A stretch of 64,000 nucleotides of DNA from positions 50,672 through 114,671 of the forward strand of contig CAJTPO010000010.1 in assembly GCA_910578115.1 (NCBI GenBank). The letters are read 5' to 3'. The position numbers and the translations under genes were made by a program. This document shows positions 53,275 to 60,737 of the stretch, piece by piece (within the stretch, counting starts at the first letter, position 1; each line of letters starts with the position of its first letter). The stretch comes from an uncultured Lachnospiraceae bacterium. GTDB lineage: Bacteria; Bacillota; Clostridia; Lachnospirales; Lachnospiraceae. The notes under the pieces were generated by a model. It was given only the letters and a program-made list of their open reading frames with translations, was not told the DNA's origin and made no database searches.

Positions 53275-54111
53275 ATGAATTATAAAATTGTTGTGGACAG
53301 CTGTTGTGAATTACCCGGAAAATATAAGAGAGACGAGAGATTCCAGATCATCCCCCTTGGAATCGAGGTGGGAGATTATGCGATCCAGGATGACGAGAAC
53401 TTTGATCAGAAGACTTTTCTGGAAAAAGTGGCATCCTGTCCGTCCTGTCCGAAATCATCCTGTCCTTCCCCCGAGAAGTTTATGGAAGCTTATCACTGTG
53501 AAGCGGAGGAAGTGTTTGTGGTGACGTTGTCCTCTCATCTGAGCGGAAGCTATAACAGTGCGGAGCTGGGCAGGAACCTTTACCATGAGAAATACGGAGA
53601 GAAGAAGATCCATGTGGTGGATTCAGAGTCTGCCAGCTGCGGAGAGACTCAGCTGGCTATGCGGCTCATGCGGTATAAGGAAGCAGGGTTGTCTTTCGAG
53701 GAAACGGTGGAGAAGATAGAAGTATTCAAGCGGAAAATGCGTACTTATTTTGTATTGGACAACCTGGAGACGCTGCGCAAGAACGGAAGACTCAGCGGCG
53801 TTAAGGCACTGGTGGCCTCCACGTTGAATATTAAGCCGGTGATGATCGGGAATCTGGGCGTGATCGAGCAGAAGGGACAGGCGATCGGTATCAACAAGGC
53901 GCTTGCCAGGCTGGCGGACAATATCGTAGCGGACGTGTCGCATCCGGAGAAGAGAACGCTCATGATCTCCCACTGCAACTGTCCGGAGCGGGCGGAGTAT
54001 GTACGTACTCTGATGGAAAAAAGAGCTTCCTATAAGAATGTCGTCATTCTGGATACGGCAGGCATCAGCAGCATGTATGCCAATGACGGCGGCGTTATCG
54101 TGACGCTGTAA
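53275..54111 (+). CDS. DegV family fatty-acid-binding protein
   Basis: A 278-residue protein of the DegV/FakB family. The N-terminal domain starts YKIVVDSCCELPGKYKRD and has VVTLSSHLSGSYNSAELG with the fatty-acid carboxylate-binding Ser; the second domain carries NLETLRKNGRLSGVKALVAS and LNIKPVMIG. Members bind a fatty acid for phosphorylation by FakA. A Cys/Ser/Pro-rich SCPSCPKSSCPSPEKF segment at about 62-77 is unusual: it has four Cys in a row of CPxCP type and might bind a metal. ATG 53275 follows GCGGAGG. Confidence 0.93.
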   Translation: MNYKIVVDSCCELPGKYKRDERFQIIPLGIEVGDYAIQDDENFDQKTFLEKVASCPSCPKSSCPSPEKFMEAYHCEAEEVFVVTLSSHLSGSYNSAELGRNLYHEKYGEKKIHVVDSESASCGETQLAMRLMRYKEAGLSFEETVEKIEVFKRKMRTYFVLDNLETLRKNGRLSGVKALVASTLNIKPVMIGNLGVIEQKGQAIGINKALARLADNIVADVSHPEKRTLMISHCNCPERAEYVRTLMEKRASYKNVVILDTAGISSMYANDGGVIVTL

Positions 54112-54144
54112 CCAGTACTCTGTATTTGAAATACCTGTATTTTA

Positions 54145-54184
54145 GAGCGCCGGCTGTTCGCAGGAGAGGAACAGACCGGCGCTC
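54145..54184. terminator. Hairpin between convergent genes
   Basis: GAGCGCCGG (54145-54153) pairs with CCGGCGCTC (54176-54184), with an inner GTTC/GAAC pair. No T-tract follows on either strand, so it may be a Rho-independent terminator of weak type or an mRNA end stabiliser for degV. Confidence 0.5.
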
Positions 54185-54206
54185 AGCAGTCTGATACTCC
54201 GGCGTC

Positions 54207-54500
54207 TCACATCACATGAATCTCGATGGGGGATGTCACGAGCAGCAGTACGAGCAATACCTGTATGATCAGGATTGCCGGCATGCCGTATAAGAAATAC
54301 CAGTGTCTGGTCTTATGGCGGAAAAGATGCATCCCAATGATGGAGCCGAGCGAACCGCCGATCAGAGCGAGTACAAAGAGCGTTGACTCCGGAATACGCC
54401 AGGCTCTTTTGCGGGCTTTGTGCTTGTCCACACCCATGATGATGAAACTGATACAGTTGACAGAAACCAGATATATAATAATAAGTGTAATTGCGTTCAT
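54207..54500 (-). CDS. DUF1294 membrane protein
   Basis: A 97-residue membrane protein with three segments and the conserved core FIIMGVDKHKARKRAWRIPE and GGSLGSIIGMHLFRHKTRH that defines DUF1294. The function of the family is not known. The start ATG at 54500 has AAGGATAA upstream. It converges with degV and stands alone. Confidence 0.88.
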   Translation of the reverse strand: MNAITLIIIYLVSVNCISFIIMGVDKHKARKRAWRIPESTLFVLALIGGSLGSIIGMHLFRHKTRHWYFLYGMPAILIIQVLLVLLLVTSPIEIHVM

Positions 54501-54598
54501 AAAATTATCCTTATATTTATCTTTTTTGTAAAATACGTGTAAAATACAGTATTACTATAACATAAAAAGGCGGAAAAAGAAAGATTTACGAATAATCA

Positions 54599-54630
54599 GA
54601 AAACGCCTCCAGGGTATACCGCTGGAGGCG
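54599..54630 (-). terminator. Terminator after argG
   Basis: CGCCTCCAG (54604-54612) pairs with CTGGAGGCG (54622-54630). On the minus strand a TTTT run follows (54603-54600), 14 bases beyond the argG stop. Confidence 0.8.
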
Positions 54631-54643
54631 CTGGTATGGAAAA

Positions 54644-55867
54644 TCAAAGCAGCTTTTCGCCGTTCTCCTGCATCTTCATGGCGCGGACCTTACAGGATAA
54701 GCCGAACAGGTTGATGAAGCCTTCCGCGTCATGGTGATCGTACATATCGCCGGTAGTGAAAGAAGCGATACTCTCATTATAGAGTGTGTGGGGGGAAGTG
54801 GTGCCGGCCTTGATGATGTTGCCCTTGTAAAGCTTGAATTTCACTTCGCCGGTCACATACTTCTGGGTGGATTCGATAAAGGCCTGGATCGCCTCGCGGA
54901 TCGGGGTGAACCATTTGCCTTCGTAAACGATCTGCGCAAATTTGCTGCCCAGGTCTTTTTTCAGTGCATAGGTGTCACGGTCAAGGATCAGTTCCTCCAG
55001 CTGCTGGTGCGCTTCGTAGAGGATGGTGCCGCCGGGAGTCTCATAGACACCGCGGGACTTCATGCCCACCACACGGTTCTCCACGATATCTATGATACCG
55101 ATGCCGTGTTTTCCGCCAAGCTCATTCAGGGTGGAGATGATCTCGGATACTTTCATCTGTTTGCCGTTGACAGAAGTGGGGATACCCTTTTCAAAAGTCA
55201 TGGTAACATATTCGCCTTCATCGGGAGCCTTCTCCGGTGTGGTACCGAGAACAAGCAGGTGCTCGTAGTCAGGCTCATTGGAAGGATCTTCCAGTTCCAG
55301 ACCTTCATGGCTGATATGCCACAGGTTACGGTCGCGGCTATAGCTTGAGTCGGCGGAGAAGGGCAGGTTAATGCCGTGCTGCTTGCAGTATTCGATCTCT
55401 TCCTCACGGGAGTTCATGGTCCATTTCTCATTCCGCCAGGCAGCGATGATCTTTAAGTCGGGAGCCAGTGCCTTGATGCCCAGCTCGAAGCGGATCTGGT
55501 CGTTGCCTTTGCCGGTAGCGCCGTGACAGATAGCGGAAGCGCCTTCTTTGCGGGCGATCTCCACTAATTTTCTGGCGATCACGGGACGGGCCATGGAGGT
55601 GCCCAGCAGATATTTGTTCTCATACACTGCATTTGCCTGTACGCAGGGCATGATGAAATCATCGCAGAATTCGTCTGTCAGGTCTTCAATATAGAGTTTG
55701 GAAGCTCCGCTGGACAGAGCGCGCTCTTCCAGTCCGTCAAGCTCCTCGGCCTGACCGCAGTTGCCGCATACGCAGATCACTTCGTAATCAAAATTTTCTT
55801 TTAACCAGGGGATGATGGCCGTAGTGTCCAATCCGCCGGAATAAGCAAGAACAACTTTTTCTTTCAT
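54644..55867 (-). CDS. argG: Argininosuccinate synthase
   Basis: A 407-residue enzyme joining citrulline and aspartate with ATP. The PP-loop is VLAYSGGLDTTAIIPWLKEN at residues 6-25, then YLLGTSMARPVIARKLVEIA, CHGATGKGNDQIRFELG and DIVENRVVGMKSRGVYETPGG in pieces. ATG 55867 follows AAAGGAGATC. argH is not adjacent. The AT-rich upstream region contains TGAATTTTTATGCG (56068-56081), which weakly resembles an ARG box. Confidence 0.97.
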   Translation of the reverse strand: MKEKVVLAYSGGLDTTAIIPWLKENFDYEVICVCGNCGQAEELDGLEERALSSGASKLYIEDLTDEFCDDFIMPCVQANAVYENKYLLGTSMARPVIARKLVEIARKEGASAICHGATGKGNDQIRFELGIKALAPDLKIIAAWRNEKWTMNSREEEIEYCKQHGINLPFSADSSYSRDRNLWHISHEGLELEDPSNEPDYEHLLVLGTTPEKAPDEGEYVTMTFEKGIPTSVNGKQMKVSEIISTLNELGGKHGIGIIDIVENRVVGMKSRGVYETPGGTILYEAHQQLEELILDRDTYALKKDLGSKFAQIVYEGKWFTPIREAIQAFIESTQKYVTGEVKFKLYKGNIIKAGTTSPHTLYNESIASFTTGDMYDHHDAEGFINLFGLSCKVRAMKMQENGEKLL

Positions 55868-56173
55868 GGTGAGATCTCCTTTGTCTTTTTGATTTTATTT
55901 TCTTTTTGCTTACCCTCACGGAGGGTATTTAAGACTGTTTTCTACAGTAAAACAATATACAATAAAACAACACAGAATGCAAGTGTGATTTTATGCATTT
56001 TATAAAAGATATTCTCTTAATTTTTATGCAAAAAGTAGATATAAGACTGAATAATATACATAATTAATGAATTTTTATGCGGTTTAAGACATGAGACAAT
56101 CCGCATGGCGGGTTTTGCTCCCGGATAGGATAAAAAGCGCCTTTTAGCACGCTGATTACTTATGGCAATATCC
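55868..56173. other. AT-rich region between divergent argG and the Cys/His-repeat gene
   Basis: These 306 bases must carry the argG promoter on the minus strand. AT-rich direct repeats (TTTTATGC at 55991 and 56073) and a weak ARG-box-like TGAATTTTTATGCG are present. No clear promoter or riboswitch was recognised. Confidence 0.4.
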
Positions 56174-56202
56174 TTGACAGGATAGAGGCTGGGGAGTAGA
56201 AT
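56174..56202 (+). promoter_or_regulatory. Sigma-A promoter of the Cys/His-repeat gene
   Basis: A perfect TTGACA (56174-56179), a 17-base spacer and TAGAAT (56197-56202). The leader to the ATG at 56306 includes a small CAGGTTC-TGA-GAACCTG hairpin (56262-56280), 20 bases before AGGAGGG. Confidence 0.8.
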
Positions 56203-56305
56203 GAAGGAAATATAGGAGTATATGAATATTTTATGTAATCTGCCGTGTGGCAGAGCATAAGAACAGGTTCTGAGAACCTGTAAGTTGTTAAGGAGGGATT
56301 CTGAT

Positions 56306-56833
56306 ATGTGGTTGAAGAAAGCAGCAGCATTGGGAATGACGGGTATGTTGGTTTCTGCAGCATTTGTTATGCCGGTTTCGGCTCATGGGCATCATGGCAG
56401 ACAGGCGGCAGGATGTGGTTATGATCATGATCATTTATGTGAGGTCTGCACGGTGGAAGATTGTGCGCGAGTAGGCTGGCATGTGCATGACGGCAGTACT
56501 TTCTGTGGATATGATCATGTGGACGGGTACTGTGACGGGACCTGCGATGCGGTCAGAGTCTGTGCGGTAGAAGATTGTACGGTGACCGGACATCATGTCC
56601 ATGACGGGAACAGTTATTGTGGTTATGATCATGCCGGCGGATTTTGCGACGGCACATGTGACAGTATTGAAGTCTGCGCGGTGGAGGGATGTACGAAGAC
56701 CGGACGCCACACGCATGACGGAGAGACTTATTGTGGATATGGGCACAGCAGCGGATATTGTGACAATTCCTGCGTGCAGCCGAAGCGCTCCAGTGTAAGA
56801 GGAGGGTGCAGAGGGCATCGCGGACATCATTAA
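56306..56833 (+). CDS. Secreted Cys/His-rich repeat protein, probably metal-binding
   Basis: A 175-residue exported protein. Signal peptide at residues 1-27 with cleavage after PVSA, giving a mature start HGHHGRQ. Three imperfect repeats of 38 residues follow from about Cys50: each is C-x4-C-x3-G-x-H-x-H-D-G-x3-(F/Y)-C-G-Y-x-H-x2-G-(Y/F)-C-D-x2-C, with five Cys and three His per unit. The end is basic (SVRGGCRGHRGHH). The regular Cys and His spacing suggests binding of zinc or copper outside the cell, or disulfide-linked folds. Start ATG 56306 follows AGGAGGG; it has its own strong promoter and terminator. No close family is known to me. Confidence 0.85.
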   Translation: MWLKKAAALGMTGMLVSAAFVMPVSAHGHHGRQAAGCGYDHDHLCEVCTVEDCARVGWHVHDGSTFCGYDHVDGYCDGTCDAVRVCAVEDCTVTGHHVHDGNSYCGYDHAGGFCDGTCDSIEVCAVEGCTKTGRHTHDGETYCGYGHSSGYCDNSCVQPKRSSVRGGCRGHRGHH

Positions 56834-56903
56834 GCAGAGGTTGTAAGCTGGTAGTCAGGCGGTGTGTCTTCTATAAGGAGCTGTTAAGAATTAAAAGTAA
56901 ATG

Positions 56904-56958
56904 AAACCTTACAGATTTACAAAGCAAAAGTTCGAGATCTGTAGGGTTTTGTTTTTTT
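56904..56958 (+). terminator. Terminator after the Cys/His-repeat gene
   Basis: A 13-bp stem (56904-56916 with 56937-56949, one G-U pair) followed by TGTTTTTTT. A TACAAT at 56971-56976 downstream, with TTGTTT 16 bases before it, may be the promoter of the kinase operon. Confidence 0.85.
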
Positions 56959-57039
56959 CGGCAATTATGCTACAATAACTATATAGCTGCTTATGAGGCC
57001 AACGGGCGGCTTATACAGGAAAAGGATAGGAACAGCAGT

Positions 57040-58767
57040 ATGGAAAACAGAAAGAGCAGGGAGAATATCGACCGGTTCATGGAAGAGCAGAGGAAGCGGA
57101 TCGAGGAACTGGAACAGGAGAAAGCCGCTTTGAAGGAGGCTCTTATAGCGGCGGAGGAAGCGAATAAGGCCAAGAGCCGTTTCCTGTCTAATATGTCCCA
57201 TGATATTCGAACACCAATGAATGCCATTATGGGCATGACATCCATAGGTTTGTCGCATATTGACGAGAAAGCGAGGGTACATGACTGTCTGGGCAAAATC
57301 CAGACAGCAGCCAGTCATCTGATGAGTCTGGTGAATGATGTGCTGGATATGTCACGCATTGACAGTGACCGTTTGACACTGAATGAGGAGCCTTTTTCTC
57401 TTGCGGATCTGATTCATGATATCTCCGTTATTGTCAGGCCGCAGGCGGCACAGAAGAATCAGGAGCTTAAAATAGAGATCGGCCGGATTGAGGAGGAAAA
57501 TATTATCGGAGATCCGCTGCATCTGCGACAGGTTCTGGTCAATATTATCGGAAATGCGGTGAAATATACCCAGGATGGCGGGGAGATATCGGTGCGGTTT
57601 GCACAGCGCTACGCGAAGGCGGATCCGCCGGAAGAAAAGGAGGCGGAAGACGTCGAGGCGGCGCCGGAAACGGCAGGCAGTATGGAGGCGGGAATGGTAT
57701 GGCTGGATTTTTGCTGTGAGGATAATGGAATCGGCATGAGTCCGGAATTTCTGCAGAAGATCTTTATCCCCTTTGAGCGTGTGCACAGCGAGGCCACCAG
57801 TAAGATAGAAGGAACCGGACTGGGCATGTCGATTGTCAAAAATCTGGTGGAACGGATGAACGGAGAGATCCTGGTGGAAAGTGAGGAAGGGGCGGGCAGC
57901 TGCTTTACGGTGCATCTTCCCATGGCAACGGCGCCACAGGAGACGACGGCCCTGCATCTTCCGACAGGAGCGGCCGTACTCATTGCGGAGAACAGGAAAG
58001 AGCGGGCTGGTCAGATGGCCAGGTACCTTCGGGAGGCCGGTCTTACATCGGTACATCAGGAGAAAGGCGCCCAGGCAGTTACCTGGTTGACCCAGGCTCA
58101 GTACGAGGGACATATGCCATGCGCCATGCTGTTGGGAGAGGAGCTGTCGGATATGCAGCCGCTGCATCTGGCCTCCCATGTGCGTCAGCTGGCAGGCCGC
58201 GACTTTCCGATCCTGCTTGTATCGGAGGCGGACTGGGTACAGCTGGAGTATCGGGCGACCAGGGCCGGAGTCAACGGATTCGTGCCCAGTCCGTTGTTTA
58301 AGAGCAGACTTCTGGGAACACTGGCGGAACTTCTGGGCGGTATGGGCAGTGATGACAATTCTGTAAAGCAGGAGCTGGATTACAGCGATCGCCGGATCCT
58401 TCTGGTGGAAGATATAGAATTGAATCAGGAGATTGCGGTGGAACTTCTGTCTGTGACGGGTGTGCAGGTGGAAGTGGCCGATGACGGCTCTCAGGCGGTG
58501 AAGAAATTTTCTGATGCACCGGAGGGCTATTATGATCTGATCTTTATGGATATCCACATGCCGGTGATGGATGGATATGAAGCCACAAGGCAGATCCGCG
58601 GCATGGAAAGAGCAGACGCGGCGGCGGTTTGGATTGTTGCAATGACGGCGGATGCTTTTGTGGAAGATGTGAGACAGGCGAAGGAAGCCGGAATGAATGA
58701 ACATATTTCGAAACCTGTGGAGCCTGGACGTCTGCAGGAGATATTGTACAGACAGTTTTCCGGTTAG
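57040..58767 (+). CDS. Soluble hybrid histidine kinase with two receiver domains (one degenerate)
   Basis: A 575-residue protein without membrane segments. N-terminal coiled coil (residues 5-45), HisKA with FLSNMSHDIRTPMNAIMG (His at about 55), HATPase with NIIGNAVKYTQDGG, DNGIGMS and GTGLGMSIVKNL. Then a receiver-like domain at about 307-440 whose phospho-acceptor position reads AMLLGEELSDM with no Asp, and a full receiver at about 450-572 with Asp in FMDIHMPVMDG. No sensor domain is present, so the input must come through a partner or the coiled coil. It heads a cluster with the HD-GYP-like, BMP-fusion and phosphoesterase genes on the same strand. Confidence 0.9.
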   Translation: MENRKSRENIDRFMEEQRKRIEELEQEKAALKEALIAAEEANKAKSRFLSNMSHDIRTPMNAIMGMTSIGLSHIDEKARVHDCLGKIQTAASHLMSLVNDVLDMSRIDSDRLTLNEEPFSLADLIHDISVIVRPQAAQKNQELKIEIGRIEEENIIGDPLHLRQVLVNIIGNAVKYTQDGGEISVRFAQRYAKADPPEEKEAEDVEAAPETAGSMEAGMVWLDFCCEDNGIGMSPEFLQKIFIPFERVHSEATSKIEGTGLGMSIVKNLVERMNGEILVESEEGAGSCFTVHLPMATAPQETTALHLPTGAAVLIAENRKERAGQMARYLREAGLTSVHQEKGAQAVTWLTQAQYEGHMPCAMLLGEELSDMQPLHLASHVRQLAGRDFPILLVSEADWVQLEYRATRAGVNGFVPSPLFKSRLLGTLAELLGGMGSDDNSVKQELDYSDRRILLVEDIELNQEIAVELLSVTGVQVEVADDGSQAVKKFSDAPEGYYDLIFMDIHMPVMDGYEATRQIRGMERADAAAVWIVAMTADAFVEDVRQAKEAGMNEHISKPVEPGRLQEILYRQFSG

Positions 58768-58825
58768 AGTCCGCTTTCCTTTATTGTGAGCAGCGGCAGA
58801 GACAGAGGGAGAGAAACGAGAAAGC

Positions 58826-60685
58826 ATGCAGCCCTATCAGGAAGAATATATTGCAAATTTAAGAGAGATCGCAGCCCTGGCGGCGCGGAAGAAGACGGAA
58901 GGATATACGTTCGAAAGCTATCAGACGGAGCTTGCAAAGAACCGGAACCGGATCGCAGGGAAAGTGGAGCGTAATATGGAACTGCTCAGGGCGGGATTGT
59001 TTCCGCTGCTGGACCATCTGCCGGAGTCCGGTGAAGAAGAGCTGCAGGAACTGCAGGAATTTGCCGGCAGATTGTTTCAGGTCGGTGAGGAGCTGGATGT
59101 GGGTCTGTTCTGTCAGATCCATCAGGCATTATTGAACTGTGCGCGGTTGAAAAAGGATCAGGCCGGCATGATCCGGGAACTGTACTGGCTGGGGATCGGA
59201 CGGAATAATCGATGCAGTAAACTGGTCGGTTTAGACTATTCTGTGGTGGAGAATTATGTCTTTGAAATGCGGCTTTGCTTTACGGAGGCCGGCGCCTATC
59301 TGAAATATTTTGATGAGATCGAGGATTCCGAGACCAGAGGATATATCCTGCGTGCCCGTGCCAATACGGCGTTGGGGCAGTATGCGTCGGCCAGCGGGAA
59401 GATCCAGCGTGTGAGGCAGACGCTGCAGATCCTGCAGGACCGGTATTATCAGGAGAAGGAACCCGGACTTCCCTGGGAGCGGTATATTTTCATGGCGCAC
59501 AGGCAGATGGCCAGCAGTATTTCATACAGCAGGGAAAGTGACATGACCGCAGAAGATGTGGAGGCGGTGATGGAATCGGTTTATATCGTCTATCAGGCGA
59601 ATATGCAGGAAGCGGCCAAACGGGGAGAGCGGCCGCCGATCCATTCGGCATTTAATTATCATGCGATCTCCTACTATTGCGGGCTGGATATGATGGACGG
59701 CCTGTTGACAAAGACAGAGCATTTGATGGATACAACGGAGATTTCGGACTTTACTTCGGAAAATATGTATGGGATCATTTCTCTGCCGGCGTTTTATCTG
59801 CAGTATCTGAAACAATTTCCGGAACGGATTCCGGGGCGGGCGGAATATATCGAGAATCTGTACCGGAGGATTCTGGACTACGTGGAGGTGTTCCCCGATG
59901 CGCCGGAGAACGAGATGCTTTTCCTGTACCTGCGTCAGCTGGCTAATAATTATGTGGAAACGGCAAACAGTATTCCTTACGGGGCGTTTCTGCTGAAACT
60001 TATCATGCGGTTTGCACCGGATATCTATATCCAGTCCTATATCGTGGCAAAGGCGGCGGCTGTTTTCTGTGATATCCTTATGGCGGAGGAGCCGGGATTT
60101 TTTGATGATATTGAGCAGATCAGGGAAGTGCAGGATTTTGAGGAGAAGCGGCATGAGGTCAGAAAATATGCGATGGCATGCGGGCTGCTGCATGATGCGG
60201 GTAAGATCAACTTCATTAACCTGTATACCCAGACAGGACGGCAATGGTTTGAGGAGGAGTATGAAATGACACGTCTGCATACAATAGTCGGGGAGAGCTG
60301 TCTGCGGGAATGCGCTTCCACGTGCCGGTATGCGGCGGCAGCATTGGGGCATCACAGCTGGTATGATGGTTCCCGCGGATATCCTGCTGGCTATGAGAGG
60401 CTGGAGTGCAGGGAGCGTCAGATGGTGGATGTGATCAGTCTGATCGACTGGCTGGAAAACGTGACCGATGCACAATGTCTTTTCACAGGTGTAAAAATGA
60501 CATTTGATGCGGCCGTGAAGACGGCTGTCAGCCTGGAAGGGCGGCGTTTTTCACCTCTGCTTACGGCAAGGCTGCGGGACGGACAGATTGTTGCACAGCT
60601 GGAGAAAGCTTTTGCAGAGGGGAGAAAGGAAGCCTGCCGGCAGTTGTATGAGGAAGATTTTCTTTTCAATCATCCGGCGAAATGA
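58826..60685 (+). CDS. HD-GYP-like domain protein with helical N-terminal region
   Basis: A 619-residue soluble protein. The first 420 residues are helical and TPR-like (RARANTALGQYASASGKIQR). The C-terminal part carries the HD pair in LLHDAGKINF (His456-Asp457) and HHSWYDGSRGYPAGY at 509-523, the GYP signature of c-di-GMP phosphodiesterases. In classical enzymes the second motif is HHExxDGxGYP; here Ser replaces Glu, and SRGYP keeps the GYP. It may hydrolyse c-di-GMP or act as a receptor. ATG 58826 lies 58 bases after the kinase, implying an operon; GAGAGAAACGAGAAAG is a weak ribosome site. Confidence 0.82.
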   Translation: MQPYQEEYIANLREIAALAARKKTEGYTFESYQTELAKNRNRIAGKVERNMELLRAGLFPLLDHLPESGEEELQELQEFAGRLFQVGEELDVGLFCQIHQALLNCARLKKDQAGMIRELYWLGIGRNNRCSKLVGLDYSVVENYVFEMRLCFTEAGAYLKYFDEIEDSETRGYILRARANTALGQYASASGKIQRVRQTLQILQDRYYQEKEPGLPWERYIFMAHRQMASSISYSRESDMTAEDVEAVMESVYIVYQANMQEAAKRGERPPIHSAFNYHAISYYCGLDMMDGLLTKTEHLMDTTEISDFTSENMYGIISLPAFYLQYLKQFPERIPGRAEYIENLYRRILDYVEVFPDAPENEMLFLYLRQLANNYVETANSIPYGAFLLKLIMRFAPDIYIQSYIVAKAAAVFCDILMAEEPGFFDDIEQIREVQDFEEKRHEVRKYAMACGLLHDAGKINFINLYTQTGRQWFEEEYEMTRLHTIVGESCLRECASTCRYAAAALGHHSWYDGSRGYPAGYERLECRERQMVDVISLIDWLENVTDAQCLFTGVKMTFDAAVKTAVSLEGRRFSPLLTARLRDGQIVAQLEKAFAEGRKEACRQLYEEDFLFNHPAK

Positions 60686-60737
60686 TAAAATAAGGATGCA
60701 AAACATCTTTTGACGAAAACTTAAAGGAGGGTATGCC

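Noticed and set aside
56068..56081. ARG box (ArgR site) upstream of argG
   Set aside because: TGAATTTTTATGCG matches only one half of the palindrome and lies in AT-rich sequence; too weak to list as a site.
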